From Caprimulgus europaeus (taxonomy: Eukaryota > Chordata > Aves > Caprimulgiformes > Caprimulgidae), in the NCBI GenBank assembly GCA_907165065.1, contig OU015523.1, positions 26,811,834 through 26,875,833 of the forward strand: 64,000 nt of DNA, written 5' to 3'. Shown piece after piece: positions 26,601-41,600 of the stretch (position 1 is the stretch's first letter; each line of letters starts with the position of its first letter). The translations under genes and the position numbers were made by a program. Below the pieces are notes generated by a model that did no database searches, was not told the origin of the DNA, and worked only from the letters and a program-made list of their open reading frames with translations.

Positions 26601-29600
26601 CTGGGCAGCGTTAACTGCTTGGGTACTTGAAAAATGACCCGTGGCAACCCCTTTGGAGCAAAAAGGTATTTGCCTTTATTGAGACCAAATACCGGGGGAG
26701 AGTTTCTCAAATGAGGAGGCTCTGGTAGAAATTAGTGCGACATTAGTCAGAGGTGAAGTGTTTAGGCCAAAGTTTAAGCAGGTGGAGGTGGCCTCTGGAG
26801 AGCAAGCTCCTCTCCTGTGAAAAAGGGAGTGGTAGGAGATGGCAGGTATGAACGGGAGTGCAAGGCGAAGCTAGACAGACAGACAGACCCACCCTGCCGA
26901 CTTGGCCGTACGCTTCCTGAAACACCTTTGTACTGGATTCCCACAGCCGAAACTCGCCAAATGTGACTGCTGTTTGGCAACACCAGCAGGAACACCCAGA
27001 TCTCTGAGTGATGCCCCAAGCTACAGAGCTGAGAAACTGGTTGTTTGGGTGCAGCAGGTACATAAACCCATATAAAGATGGGTCGAACAGAAGGCTGGCT
27101 TGTGTACCCAAGGAACCATCGCTGTATGAGTAAAGGTGACTCTCCTTGGGAAATGTGGAGAAATCAAGGGAAATGAAAACTTAAACACTACTGCAAGCAC
27201 CTCCATTTCCACAGCCTGGACTTGTGAGACGTTTCTTAGCTGTACCTGGGACATTTGTGCAGAGGCACCTGGGAGACTTAGCACATCCTCTGACTAATGT
27301 ACTGAGGAACATCTTCAGGAGAGCTAGGGACGCCATGCTATCACCATGCAGCACCCAGCTTGACACTGAGACTCACTGCACCATCTCCATGCTATTGAGG
27401 GCAAAGGAGGACACGAGAGTTTGCTTAAAGGAGAAGAAAGCACGTGTCTTTTCCAACACAACATATTCAAAACATATTTTTTTTCACTTGGCTCTCAAGA
27501 GACACCAGCATGAAGAGGCAGACTGTTTTCCAAGCTAACGCTCAGTGCTTTGCTAGATGCAAAAAAATAAGCATAAATGCAAATTACAGCCCACTACTTA
27601 AAAAAAAAAATCCATCAGCAATTATCAGGATGATGACGCTAATCTTTTCATATATAAAAGAATAAAAACGCCCCTGACTGAATTACAGCTCTGGATTCAA
27701 TTGAAGGGTACAGCTGACATCTACAAGACAACAGTGGAGCTCAGCTATTTCTGTGAAGTTCCAGGAGTCCAAGCCGAAACTACAGGAACTTGATTTAAAT
27801 TCATTAAAAAACCACCACTTTGCAATACATTTCCCTGTATTTTTAAGATCTGGGCTGTTACATTACTTAAACAACCATTTTAAACATTATCTGCCATACC
27901 ATAAGTAGCAGAGAACAACATTTCCCCTCCCTTGTGGAGCATCAGGTGTTGATCACTGGAGACCGGATATTAGACTAATTGGTCAGTAGATTCAACCATA
28001 TGGTAGAAAGTAAGCCATGCCCAAGAAGATCTAAGCCAACAAGTGCTGAGGGCCTTGGAAAGACCCCCATTGACTCCACTGGACTTCTGAATCAAGCCCA
28101 TGGACATTAGAAATTACTCTGCTCTTGTAACAGGTAGATCTGTTTATAGGAAGTATTTTTAGAGTGCAGATCTGGAAATTCAAAATCACATGTTTAGGAG
28201 AAACATGGACACACACTCCTTTCAGGAAGCAAAATATTCTGCATCCTAAGGTAAGGGCTCACACCCAGGCACAGACTGTTATTTGCCAACGTGATCTCAG
28301 CATTGGATGCGTGAAGCGATTTGCAGGTTGGCAAAGATGACCCCTGGCCTCTGTTCAAACTTACCAGTGCATGAAACGATGAGACTGAAAAGATTCCAAG
28401 ACGTCCCATCGCAACTTTTGTTGGACGGCTGGCAAAAGCAAGCAGTCTTTTAGGGTTTGGGAGCTCCCCTCCTTGGAGACTGGCCAAGTAACAGCGGTAC
28501 CGAAATAGGTCCATCTGGAACTGTTCAAGATTCTGTTCCCAAACGAAGATCTGTTTACAGCAAAGATCAAAGAGTGAGATGCATGAGAGGAAAAGGAGAG
28601 AAGAGGGAGAACAGAGCAGTAAATACCTTGAGAAAATTCTACTGTTCCCAGTAATACACCTTTCACCAATGCTGATCGCATTTAAGAAACTTTGATGCCC
28701 CTTCCTTCCTGCTCTCCCCTACCCTCCCAAACCTAAACAGGATACAAACAATTAAAAAGTTTTCATTAGACAGAAAACAACTTTTTTTATGTTCATGGCA
28801 GAAGTCTCTTCCCGGGACAACGGTTCCTTTGATACAATGTTAATTAACAGGATTAAAATTCCATTTTTCATTTTCTTTGTATTCCAGGATTCTTTTCTGA
28901 GCAGTCCCTTAAGAGGCTTCTTTCATGCATCAAGGGCATCTGAGAAACAAGAAAAAAAACCCTACCAAATTCCCCACACAGAGTGCCCTGAACCAGCAGC
29001 AGCAGCAGCAGCATTGCTGTAAGCATCAATGGAGCTCACCATACTTGAAGAAGTGTAGTACACTAGGGATAATTAATCTTAACTGTGAAAGAGCACTATA
29101 ATCAGCCTATGGAAGGACTTATTTAAATAATTCAAACTGCTGATAGGAAACAGTTTCAAAGTGTTTAGAAGAACACAGTTACATAAAGAGAGAGACTGCT
29201 CTGCCCTCTCACTGCGATTGACAGCCTTTGAGTGGAGCCCTTTCAACAGAGGCGAGCATCTCCTCGCTCTCTCCCTCCTTCTCCCGGGCTTCCAGGGGGT
29301 ATGAAATCTCCTTAGCTTAGCGCATTAAGGCCCCAGCCACTCCCTATGGTTTGCATTACAGGAGCATTTGGCAGCCGTGGTAAAAGAGCTACAATCTAAT
29401 GAAGCAGGAGCCATATGTTAGTTTCCTAAAATAAGGTGCTGCTGTGGCAGCAGGAGAGACATCTGCTCTAGGCTCTCTGCTTCTGAAATGCAACTACGTT
29501 GTTCACTTGAAGTCAGAAGGAGCAGTCCTGAGGGGCAGCTGGGGCTGAAGCCTTGAGGTCAAGACAGGCCCTTGTAACAAGCAGAAAGCAGAGATGGATT

Positions 29601-32600
29601 CTTCATCTCATCTGCCAGCAGAAGAACCAGCCTCTCCCATGCAAGACAATAGCAACAGCAGCAGTTGTTGGTCTATGACCAGGTCTCTCTAAGGCATCCT
29701 GCTGCTGTGGCCCAGTAGCCTCTTCACTACCCCCAAAGTCCTCACTCAACCTCTGAGCAGCTAGCCAAATCCCTTGCACAGAGGCCAAGAGAAGACAGCC
29801 CATGCTGTACCTTAGTGCACATTGTTTGGAGAAACGGTGCAACTAGGGCAGCCAGCAAAGCTCTCCTGCCAACACACGTCCCACCTGCTCTGGGGAGCCC
29901 TGTCAGCACACACACATGGTACTCAGACAGAGGTACCACTAATCTGAAGGAGGCCTTAAATATTTGCTAGGAGCTTATTTCACATAAGCAAGTGAGATTA
30001 CTTGATCCAGTATGGTCTTCTTCTTCTTGGAGTCCGTTACTGAGGAAAGCTGCATTTCACCCATCTTCTTCATCTTCTCATCCATATCAATCTTCTGCTC
30101 CAGCTTTTTTATCTCTGTTTTCAGGAGCTTGACAGTGTCCTCTTTGTGATGCTGCCTTGCCACCGCAGTTGCACAAGCTGAATGGATTGCGGTGATCCAG
30201 TTCTCCAGCTCGGTCTGGCTAGAGGTCTAAAGAGAGGGAAAGGGGAAAAGAAGTCAGGATCCTCTTTAAAATCGATTGGAGATTAACAAATGCAATTCCA
30301 AGGAGTTTCCTTTCCCTTTGATCTTAAGATTCAAAGCCCTAAATCCACTTAGGAGAGAAGTAATAAAAACCCCATCATTCTAAAGCAGGCCATTTCTAAC
30401 TCAGCACTAGGCATTCAGCACTTAGAATTACACCTATATCTGTGCTTTGCAGCTGCACAGGGTTTCCCTGCAAGGTCTCAGGAATTACCTACCTTGTTCA
30501 ATGCAACGCTGCCTTAATTTGTAGCTCAACATTTAGATGTTTTCTAAACTCCTAGTTCCTTAAGGCAGGGAATGGAACAGCCTCTGTGCTTTTAACAGTA
30601 TGGAGAGCTTTTCTGGCATGCAACAGTTAATAAGTTAATAGCATAAAAGGTGACCATGATGTCTATGAGTAGCTTTACTATGATGCACAGACAAACAAGC
30701 TGTCTACTTCTGAAGGTCCCAAAGCACTCTGAAGACAACCCTGCTATCATTAAAGCCAGGCTCATTGTAATTTTGAACGATTCTGGTACTATCTCTTCCC
30801 AAGCATGTGTGCAAAAGTTTGGGAAAAAGGAACACTTTCCCTCCTTGGAAGTGTTTAAGGCCAGGTTGGATGAGGCTTTGAGCAACAGGTATCCCAGCCC
30901 ATGGCAGGGAGGTTGGAACTAGATGATCTTTAAGGTTCCTTCCAACTCAAACCATTCTCTGATTCTATGAGATAGTAGGCTGGACATAGGACACCATTTT
31001 TCTAGAAGATCACTATTCTGATTAGAGGCTTTTGGCACAAAAAGGATAATATTTCAAAGTGTTCCTTCCCTAGACTTTCAAAATAAAAAGTAAATTTTAG
31101 CCTTCTTACTAAACTTCATTCCCTTTTACAGTAGGTTGTAAAACAAAATTTACAGCCAACTCAGTGTTGCAGAGGACTTTCTCTGAATGTCAGCCTTTAG
31201 CAGTAATCAATCACACTGGTATTTGGCTCGTGGCTGAAAAAGTAGCAAGGTGCCAAATCACCTTGTTCTAATTAAACTTTCTGATGATACCTGATCTATT
31301 AATAGGCAGCACAGTATGACTTCTCCAGTTGCTAGCATAGATGAAGAAGGTCATCCTCACTGCTCTCCTGGCGGTCACAACTAAAAGCAAAGGACGTGGC
31401 TTACTGAAGCCAAGGAGAGATTCCTACATAAGCCCAACTCTGGAAATCACGTATGCACAGGCTGGACTTCAGGCTGATGCTCCCAGAACTTCTGTGGTAC
31501 AGAAGCAGGTGAGACACACATGTACCAGAATGACATTGCTTTCCTTAGCTCAGGTTAGAAGTCCTAAGCAGAAGATAGGGTCTATACCAGAAAGACCCAT
31601 CTCTTACTCCCAGTTTTCTTGTCTTCAGTTGGCACTTTACAAAGTATATTGCTTAGGATGGTCAGGTTCCCTGCTCAGGTAATAATACTAACAAGCTCTC
31701 ACTCATAGATAGGGGCTTACAATGTCTTATTGCCACTGCTGAAGACATGTTGAACTCCTTCTGGCTGAGGAATTTTTGCTGAAATTAGATAAATTATTTG
31801 CAGAGTGGGAGACACTTTGCCTACAGTCAGGTGGTGAAACCTAGCCCCCAGTAAAAAAGAGAGTAGCACTGGACTTATAATGAGATGGTATGTTTTGTTA
31901 ATTCCTAGCAAAATTGAAACAGCAAGAGGTCATATTTTCATCTTAGTCAATTTTAAAATACTATCTGTATACCATTAGGTACAGTTTTCTTTTTGGTTTC
32001 CTGGGAGAGGAAGAGAAAAAAAGAATCTGGAATGGATTTGTGGAGCTGAAGACTCTTCTGGTAGATGAGGGGGCACTTCTCAATGGAAAGGACCACATAA
32101 ACAAGCTGCAAACATATGATACATAAGTATGTGGTGTCACAAGTTGCTCTGAGCTCCTGGAAAATTCATGTGACATCTTCAAGGAATGGATTTGTGTAGG
32201 CACGATAAGAACTGACTGAGCAAGGAATCATCGTGTAGGAGGTACGTGATGTCTCTAGGTGCAATTCAGTGGGAAGGCTTGTTACAAGATGTCCAATATC
32301 TGTACACATTAGAAAGCAACCCTGTTTTTCTCCCTAAGTACAGTCTCAATAAGATAGAAATAGTCTTCCACAGGTCTGTGGTTTCTTCTCATCAAAACCA
32401 CTACTACGGTACTGTGTTGTGTGTGGATGGGTGTGTATGACATGAGCAGTGAAGTAACACTGCTGAACAGTCATACACATGCATCAGCTGCTCGGAGCAC
32501 AGCAGAGCAAGCCCTACAGCACAGTCACTCCCATATTACTTCCACCACTGCAGCTGCTCTCCTTCTCTGCTCCCCAAACCCATCCCTTCTTTATCTTCTG

Positions 32601-35600
32601 CTTCACTAGTGATGTATGGGTTCTATGGCAGAAGGGACACATGAAGGAAAAATTTCTGCAAGGCAATATAAATGATTGCTTTTCATTTCAAAAGGCTCAT
32701 TTTTGCTTTCTCCCAGAAAGTTACATGAAAATCTACCCATGGCATAATGACATGAGAGCTTTTAATGAATAAGGCCCTGTGTTGCCACAAAAGAAATGTA
32801 CTGAATGTGACCTTTCCAGTATTTAGCATCCGTTGGCATTAATTTTATAAGAATTAAGTTTTTTCCTTAGAAAACTGCATGGAAAAGGTTTTACAGCTCA
32901 TATCAGTAGATCAGGAGGAGGTGGTGTTTCACAACCTTTCAAACACATGCTGAGACCATAAGCACCACACTTACCTCCCGGATGAAGCTCTCCAGGTGGC
33001 AAAATACACCTATTCTGCCCAGGAAAGCCATGAAGTAGAAAGGGGCAGTGCAGTATTACACTCTGAGCTGAGGAAAAGCCAGGCTGAGGTGGCAGAGATG
33101 CTAGTCCGCAAAACATTTTAGTTTTTTTTCAATATGCAATCAGATATTCAGCCTCTTCAAGATGTAAGCCACCACCACTTCCTTTGAGTCAGTAAAGCTT
33201 TTTTATTTTGCACTAGTTTGAGAATCCAGCCCCTTGTTTATGACAGCTGCAAGGACCTATGAGACAGTGCTATTTTAAAGATTTGCTCTAGAGTACAAGG
33301 GGAGTGATGACATGGGGACACATCCTATCACAGAGTAGCTTCTGGTTTAAGAAGGCAAGAAACTCTGAATACACTGCCACTGGAAAGGGAAATAAATAAG
33401 GGATTCCTCCAGTGAAGAAAACTGAATCAAAAGAGGAGGAAATGGCACCACCTCAGCACAGACTCACAATTATAAATAAGAGTGTCACGCCTTGATTAGT
33501 GACAACTTGCAATAAGAAAGTGAAATGCCAACCTAAAAATCACTCAAGGAAGCAGTAGTTACCAAAATAAAGAAATCTTTTTCAGTTAAACACACCAACT
33601 AGTATATGGTCTTTGGTATAAGTACTGGATTTTTTTAAAATGTACCTTATGGAATTCAGACATTTCTATATTCTGATTGAAAAAACTAAACATGCACTTT
33701 CAGTCTCCTATCAGGCAACAGCAAGATGTTGACTAAGGTCTGTATGAACAAGGGGCAACCAGATTCTGCAGCACCATCAGAAGAGCACGTGGAGGTCCAA
33801 GTACCCCCTTGCACTTCAAACCCCTTTTGGTCTTGTAAATCCCTCAAGCTTCTCCACAAGGTCCCATCTTTGACATGTCGCTTATGAGACACAGATAGTG
33901 TTACAGCATATTTAATGCACAACTGTATGTCCTATATGGTAATTAGTCTGGTCTATGTGTTACAAGCACACTGTCAAACCATGCAAAACTCTCAGTTTTC
34001 ACAGGGGTATAAGAATATTTCTTAATTCTTACTTTGTTCCAACCATCTACACAAAGAGGGTCTGGTCAGTCAATAAAAACAGCATATCTGAGAGTGATGT
34101 ACATGTGGTGGTGCGTCTCTCGAGTGGCACTGACCAAATATATTGTGTCCTGCCTCTAGCCCTGCCAGAGGAAAAACCCAAACCTACTGGAGTCCGCAGG
34201 ATTTTTCCATTTATTCCACCCAGAGCTAAGATTTCCTCCTTGGACAGAGACAAAAAAAGAACAACTTTGTAAAAACCTTGAACTGGACCAACCTGAAAGA
34301 GGAAAGCATCCCCAAGGGAGTTGCTGAGGCAGAAGACAAAGTCCTTCTTGGGGTGTTCAGGTACGGCTTGCACTATGCTGTTTTCCACCCAGACAGCGTG
34401 CTTTGGGATGCTGTTATGGTCAATGCCAGATCTGCCATCAGTCTCATAAAAAAATAACGTGCACCCTAAAAGAGATGATTGTATATTAGCAAGCAACACA
34501 TCTAAACACAACGGTCACCTTCATCATGCAGTGCTAATACTTGGGACTATAAATCATCCATAAAACTGTCTCAGGGATGAGTGAGGATTTGCCAGGGCCT
34601 GTTCAGGTTTTCACCCCCATAGTGGAGAGTATCAGCAATGGCTCAGTTTTCAGCCCAACAAGGTGGTGGTTTCCAGTCCATGGGGGCACACCACGAGCTG
34701 TATGGTACATCAAGCCATGCCCCAGTGGACCATTCTGTTCATCCAAGGAGAAAACAGAGCCACAGACATAAGCCAAGAAAGTCACAGGCAGCAAAACAGA
34801 GCCTCAGATGAGAAAACTTTGTGAGACCCAAAGTGAGGGTCCTTTACAGCTATACTGTCCCATCAATGGGACCAAAATGAAGGCACAGGCATGAGAGTGT
34901 GTCTCCTCTGGCAGTGCCAGCCAGCTGCCAGCCAGCCCTGCCGGGCAGACAGGCTCCAGGCAAACCTCTATCCATGGCCCTGCCTCAGCCTCCTGCAGCT
35001 GCTGCAGTCCCTGCAAGGCAAAGATCAAGCATTTTAATTACTGGATGTAGATGAGTAACTGCAAGAAAAACGGACTAGAATGAGCTGTGCTTGCTGAAAG
35101 ACTGATGCACCAAAAAACCCAACCTGCTTAGTTTTACAAAATAAATCTTTACAGTTCTCTGGGGGTCCCGGGGGAGCAAGGTATGGCAAGCCTGAAACCT
35201 GGAAGACCCCCAAAAAAGAGTCTCCTTCTCTCTCTCCCCCCTTCCCACATTATCTACAGTTGGTTTAAAGTGGCACATTGTTTCTCTGCCAGTGGAACCA
35301 GCCCCCTCAGAGCAAAGGGATGCCCTGTTACCCAGCCTCTCAGAAAACTATTTGCAGCCAAACAATAGCAGCTGTTAACTTCAAAGACTCGTTTAAACAC
35401 TCACATTATTAAGGCACAGCAATCTAACGGAGCAAACACTCCACTTGAGTCAAAGCTCTTTAAAATAACATTGCCTCCTTGCTCATCCTTCCCCCTTTTT
35501 CCTCCCAGATGGCCCTTTGTTTGCCTGCTCCTCACAGCAAGACCTTCCTGCCACAGGGCCCCCCTCCCAGGCGATTAGGGCTCCCCTGTCCCCCTGCCCC

Positions 35601-38600
35601 CTTCCTTCTCTCCTCTTGCATTCCCCCAATCTCTCTAACCACCCCAAGGAAGAGCTGGCAAGTAACTTTGCTGTTGGTTTTAAAATAGTGCTGCGAATTA
35701 AAAAAAAAAAAAAAATAATAAAGGGCTCTAAAAAAAGCACTCTGTGGGGAGCACAGGGCTTTAACTTTACTGAGCTTTTTGGTAATCCTACCTCTACAGC
35801 AGGAGACATGGCTCTGCCTCCCCTGGCTCTCAGATGAGGCTGGTCACGGCAGAGGAGAGCAAGGCCAGTCCCAAAACCCTGCCAGCATTGCTACCCATTT
35901 TACTGCTGATGCAACTGCATGAAGATTAATTAGAGGTCACTTTAGGAGGCCAGCTCCTGCGTTTCACTGCCCTGTTAGCATTTATGTGCATTTTTAAGCA
36001 TTGGCATTTATAGGTACTCAGACCCTGCAGGGCACTAGAGCAGCTCCTAGCTGGAACTGCAAAACTTCAGAGGGAAAACGATCTGTGGGGCAGGCAGCCG
36101 AGGAGGCTGGCAGGGCAGCCGGGTGCTGAGGGCTGCCTACTGCAAGCTGGGTGATGCAGGCAGAGCCAACGTCTCCCAGGTCACAAGCCACCCTCAATGA
36201 CCAAACCATGGCTTCCTATCCACAGCACCAGTGTGTTGCAGCTCGCTGGGTGTTTATACTTGCAAAGCACATCTTGGAGAAGGAGAGGCCAATGGCACTA
36301 AAGCACAAGAGTTACAAGAGGAACGCACACAAAGACAGAGCCCCTCTTTGAACACGTCAGTGTCATCACTAGCAAACTCCCACTGTCACGTGCCTGCGGC
36401 TGCACACAGGTATTTAGCTTGTCAGCAAGCCATAGACATGCTTCGTAAAGGAAACATCCAGTGCTTGCAGAAGCCGCCCTAGGTAGTGACAGCAGGACTC
36501 AAAGGAGGGTATGAACCCCACTTCACTGCAGCACAGCCTTGGACTACATGCATGCCATAACGTAAGCACATCAACAACCATCAAATTAAATACCCCTCTG
36601 AAAAACATCAGGACCACTTCCTCATACTTGTTGTTAATTACACTGAAGCTCACAGCAGCTTTTGTTAAGAGTCTAGGCTATTGGTTTCTTCAGCTGCAGC
36701 CATACACAACCCACAGGACCTTTGAGGTCCCTTCCAATCCCTAACATTCTGTGATTCCATGACACCACAGTTGCCCATCTGGATAAACCCTTGCACGCTT
36801 GCTCTGTACCTTTCAGGGAAACCCAGTAGTGCTTCCATTTCCTGCGTGTGGCTGACTCCACTTTCTTGTTCTTTTTGTGCACCAGAAAGTTTTTCACTGC
36901 CAGAGCACCGGCTTTCCGCACCGTGCCCTGGGCAGCCGTCAGGAGGATGTCGGACTGCCCTGGCGAGCTGAGGGTGCCGCTGCTCTGCTCATCACTGAGG
37001 GCAGAGCCAGCTTCCTCCAGGTTCTCACTGTTGGTGGTGCTCATCTCCAGCTCCCGGCGAAAGTTCTCGTACACCCCCTGGCGAAGCCCATCGCCCGTGG
37101 AGCTGCTCCCGCTGTCGCTGCCGATGAAAGCCCGACTGGCCGTTGGTGAGTAACTTGAGTTGGTGGCATTGGAGCGTCTAGAAAGGAGGTCAGTGTCGGT
37201 GGCTGCTCCCTCGATCCCACTGTCGGTGAACTCGCTCCCCTCGCCTGCATTGACGTCCTAGTTGCAAGAAAAACACAGTGTGAGATGAAGAGCCTGGCCA
37301 AGCCTGGCCTTCTGGAGACACTGACAGAACCCAAAACAGCCAAGTGACACCACATTTCTTCACATTCCCATTTTGTCTGGCACTGGAAATCCCTCATCTC
37401 TTTTTCTTCTGAAGAAAGACAACTGGAAGAAAAGGTAGGTTAGGCACAACTTCCAGCACAGTTCAGGAAAGACTAGTCACACATACACACACGATTTCAG
37501 GTGGTGCCTCTACAGCCTGAGCATTTTGGAAGATAAGATGCAGCATCATATGTTTACTTTAAGCTAACAGTGCTAAAGGTTTTGCAAAAGGAGAACATAT
37601 GGTAGCAAAAACTGGCAGTGTCAAGAAAAGAAGCAATCAACCTACGCATTCTGAAACAAAAACATTGATATCATACATTCACACCTAGAGCTGAAGATAC
37701 ATTTTAGACATCCCAAGACACTCATTTGCAAATTATATAACTAAAAAGGTACTTTTTTTTTTCTCTTAAGAAGTTAATGTATTTATGATTATTTCTATTT
37801 TGTGTCACTTCTACATCACAAACCCTAATGATGAGCCAGAATCACATGGTGACAGACCCTGACAAAACACCGCAGTAACAGAGACCCTTCCTGGTCCTCA
37901 TGAACTTGCAGCTGAAAGATCAGAAGAGACAAGAATATGGCCAGCCTCAACAAGACAGGAAACAACACAACCAAATTCATACTTTTAAGGCTTAGTGGCT
38001 CAGCATGCTCCTGGCAACAAGGCTAGTGCCTAAAGGGGACTAACCACTACCACCTCAGCACTCAGAGGCATCCATGGCAGTTTTTGGAGGAGGATAAATA
38101 AAGGTCAAGCCCTGTAAATGGCAAGAAATATCTTATCTTACATACTCAAGAGAAGAGGGAGACAGGGAAGAAGATGTAAAGAGGTGAGAAATATGGCCAA
38201 AACAACAGGAATTTCAGCCTCTACCTCTCCTGCAAGAGTAGCTGGTGCTTGATTTACAAGTTTTTTAGAAATGAAGAGACTAAGAGAAGAGGTAGGAGAA
38301 TGCAGTATTTATTTTGAGAGAAAACAAGCTTCTGTGTGTTGGTTCAACCATCAGTTTTCTATGCATCCAAGAGCAGCTCTGCAGAAACCGAGAAACCCTC
38401 TACCGAGCTCTGTCTGAAACTTTCCTCCTGTGGAGCAAGAGCTGGATGAGGAAGCCTTAGGGGGAGGGGAAGGGTATTGCTGAACTTGACAAACTTTTAA
38501 GGCATTAATTTGTAACGGATGGGCTCACTCTTTATAAACACTACCTCTCAAGGGAGACTTGGAGTCCAGCTGGAAGAATAAGCGCTTCCTTCACCACTCA

Positions 38601-41600
38601 ATGAGCTCAGTTATCCTAGTAAGTCTGGTTATTTAATGCAACATATAGCGATAGACAAACTGTTCTGGACAGGCCAGTATTCCCCTACTCCCATCACATG
38701 TGAATGAGCTGAGCAGAGCTTCCTGTCAGTGCAGTCATCTACCCGTTTCCACAACCACACGTTTTTTCCTGCTGTTCCAATACACTTGTTTTTTGGAAAC
38801 CAATTATCTTCCCATTTCTTGCAGCACTGCAAAGGAGGGATATCTGGAGAGGGGAACTGGTGCTGCTCAGAAACCGGTGTTTACAAAACACTGCCGTGCA
38901 GGAGCTTTTGCACTTCATCATGAAAAGCTGGATGGTGCAACTTTTGATGACAGCGCTCCATCTGAGACCCCGTGCGTCAGGGAGCCAGGACTGGCACGGC
39001 TGCTCGATGCTCACACTCCAAGGCACCGCAGCGCCAAAGAACTGAACCAGATCCCCCCGGGTCACTGGGATAATTATTTCCATAGAATGATTGGGGTTTG
39101 CATCTGTTTTCTTCCTCTGTAACTTTTTTAAAGGGGAAAAAATGTGCCACTTACATTGCATAAATAAATCTGCATTCTGCAGGGAACACTGCACAACGGT
39201 GACAACAGAAATTATTTGAGGTTTTGAGATCTTTATTTTAGGTTTATGATTTAATAAAGATATAATCCATCTCATAATTATTTTATCCATACTGTGCGAA
39301 AAGTATAGAGTTAACTCCAAAATTTTAGCTGATGTAACTTTTTAGGAAGCATATCTCATGCTTTAACTAGAATTAGTCAGTTTTAAAAAATAAAGAGACC
39401 ACCAACTTGAGGGAGACAGGATTTGTAATTTTGCCAGCCAGTGTATGCTCAAAAATTTCTTGGTGCTTTTTAGCAGATGAAGTATTTTTTCAAAAACAGA
39501 AATGCACCCAGCCACGTTCAAGCACAGTGCTGCAATGCAGGCTCTTAAGGTCCCTCGTGCCCAGTGTGACACAACCTTCTCCTATAACCTTGGTGAGACA
39601 CGGCATTAATCACCTCAAGTTTCCCTGTCCATAAATGGGGATTATACTCCAAAACTGATATATGGGCATTAACAGTTTACTATTTATAAAAAAATGCAAG
39701 GATGAAAAACTCAAAGAGTGAATGTTAAATAGGCTCCTGAGCTTAAATTGTAGCATATTTTGCAAACATCTTTATAATCTTTACCACAATGCAAGTGATA
39801 TAGGCTGGATGGGTCAAAAGATCTTTTCATTATAATACTGCAGTCCTGCCCCTAAACTCCCTCTGCTCCCTGCACTTCCTTTTTCTCTCTTAAATATCCC
39901 GTATCAAAGACTTGTAGCCAACGGATTCAAGCCCTTTGGTAGGAGGAAGTCTGAGCATCCAAAGGTCAGAATGGTTCAAAACCTACAGCCTGCTAATATT
40001 GTTCACACTCATGAATTATGAAAGGTAGCATTGAGTGAGCTTAGCACTTTCGGAAGTCTGCTGTATGAGAAGATCAGTCTTGGGGTTAGCAGGGTTAAAG
40101 GCATTCATTGCACAGGTCTCTGACTTCCGAGTTCCTGCTGCAGTGTCACGTCGTTCTCATCGGAGGGTATGAAAAGCTCTCAAGAAGCAGCCAGCATCTG
40201 CTCTGGCCGTCTTGCAGTGCTCTCACCCACATACTGAAGTGCATTCAACGAAGAGATCAGCAGAAGGTAAAGAGTACTTTGTGCTTCCACAAAAGTATTG
40301 TGCTTCCACAGAAATGTGCAGAGGCTGAAGGGGTAATGGTCCCAAGCCAAGCAACAAACTGTAGCAGGGTTTGATGAACACATCACTGGAGGCACAGAAC
40401 TACTCCTGAAAATTTTTAAACAATGATGCCGAAAATTAAGCATCCCAACTCACACTGTGAGCAGTATGGCTCTCTGCTGATGAGATCGATGTGGATACAC
40501 AGGCCTCTAGCTTTGCTGTCCAGCTTCAAAGTACCTACTGACATGGCCACCACAGACTACTGCCCAGAAGCAAAGAGAACATTGTGTAACCTTGATGAGA
40601 GCTATTTAAAAATTGCTCACATTTCCTGCTTAGGTTCTCAAAGAGCCCCATGGGCAACAGCAATGTCTCTCTCCTCCAAGGAAGACTTACTGCCGTTCCA
40701 AGTCCATGACAAGGTGCACCACAAAGGCTTGCTAACGAAATAGGCATTTCACTCCTCAGCAGCAGGAGTTCCCAGGCAAACTCTTGAGGCTGAACTGAAC
40801 TACATTGTTCAGCCTTCGCTACTCACCCCTCTGACTCCTGCCTGTTTCTGCGGCAGGCACATCGCTGGAGCTGGGAAATGGTTTATGACTGCAGAATGTA
40901 CGTTTCTGAAGCCTGCAGTTTTGGACATTATACACATAACAAACCACCAGCACATTACTCTGGACTCGCAATTGGTATCGTCAAGGGGCTCTGTTTTATT
41001 TCACTGGTTAAAACTCCCAAAAGTTTCATTTATCTCTGTGTAAGAGCACTGTACCTAATATTCTGCACCTTGCCAGAAATCTTGTGTTTTGTATTTTCAG
41101 GCTGGCAAACAGCTGTCTCCACACAGAGGAATGTTTTTGCCTGGAGAGACCATCCCAGGAACCAAATGCAACACTGGAACTAAAATCTGTGCTGCCCCAC
41201 TTAGCATTCCCACTGGTGTTTACCTAGCTGCAGGCCTGGGAGGACAAGAAGGCAAAGCAAGAGGGAGGTGGAAATCATTAAATTGGTCACACCAAGTAGA
41301 AAGCATGTAGCGAAGAAAAGAAAGCCTATTCCCTCCAGGACAGAGAGATGGGAATAGCAGTTCTTGGCATTTTGCAAATACAACAGGTCTTAGTCCATAG
41401 ACACAACAAACTGAATAAACAAGGGGCTTTGTCCCTTCGATTTAAGATTGCTCTGCAGAAAGTAGGGAGAAAGCCACATAAAGACCACTGGCTGAAGAAG
41501 AGAACTAAACAGGCTCTAGCGACTGTGCCACGCTCTGTGGGGAGGCAGTAAGTGATAGCACAGCTTCCATCAGGATCTGGGACCCCTGCCACTGCTGACG

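Larger units (their letters stand above)
28551..30001 (-). other. TIAM1: TIAM1 intron 4 (1.5 kb)
   Basis: Bounded by GTAATC at 30001 and AAACAG at 28551. Contains a (CAG)6 run (28994-29011) and a non-repetitive block at about 29200-29460 with regulatory-looking motifs (listed separately). Confidence 0.85.

Noticed and set aside
34740..34810. Possible antisense MIR fragment
   Set aside because: Similarity limited to short words; too weak to call.
38739..39320. 193-codon minus-strand open frame overlapping a 140-codon plus-strand frame
   Set aside because: No recognisable domain or family, no clear splice context, and overlapping frames on both strands are compatible with chance in a 14.6-kb intron. 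A protein search with a significant hit would reverse this.
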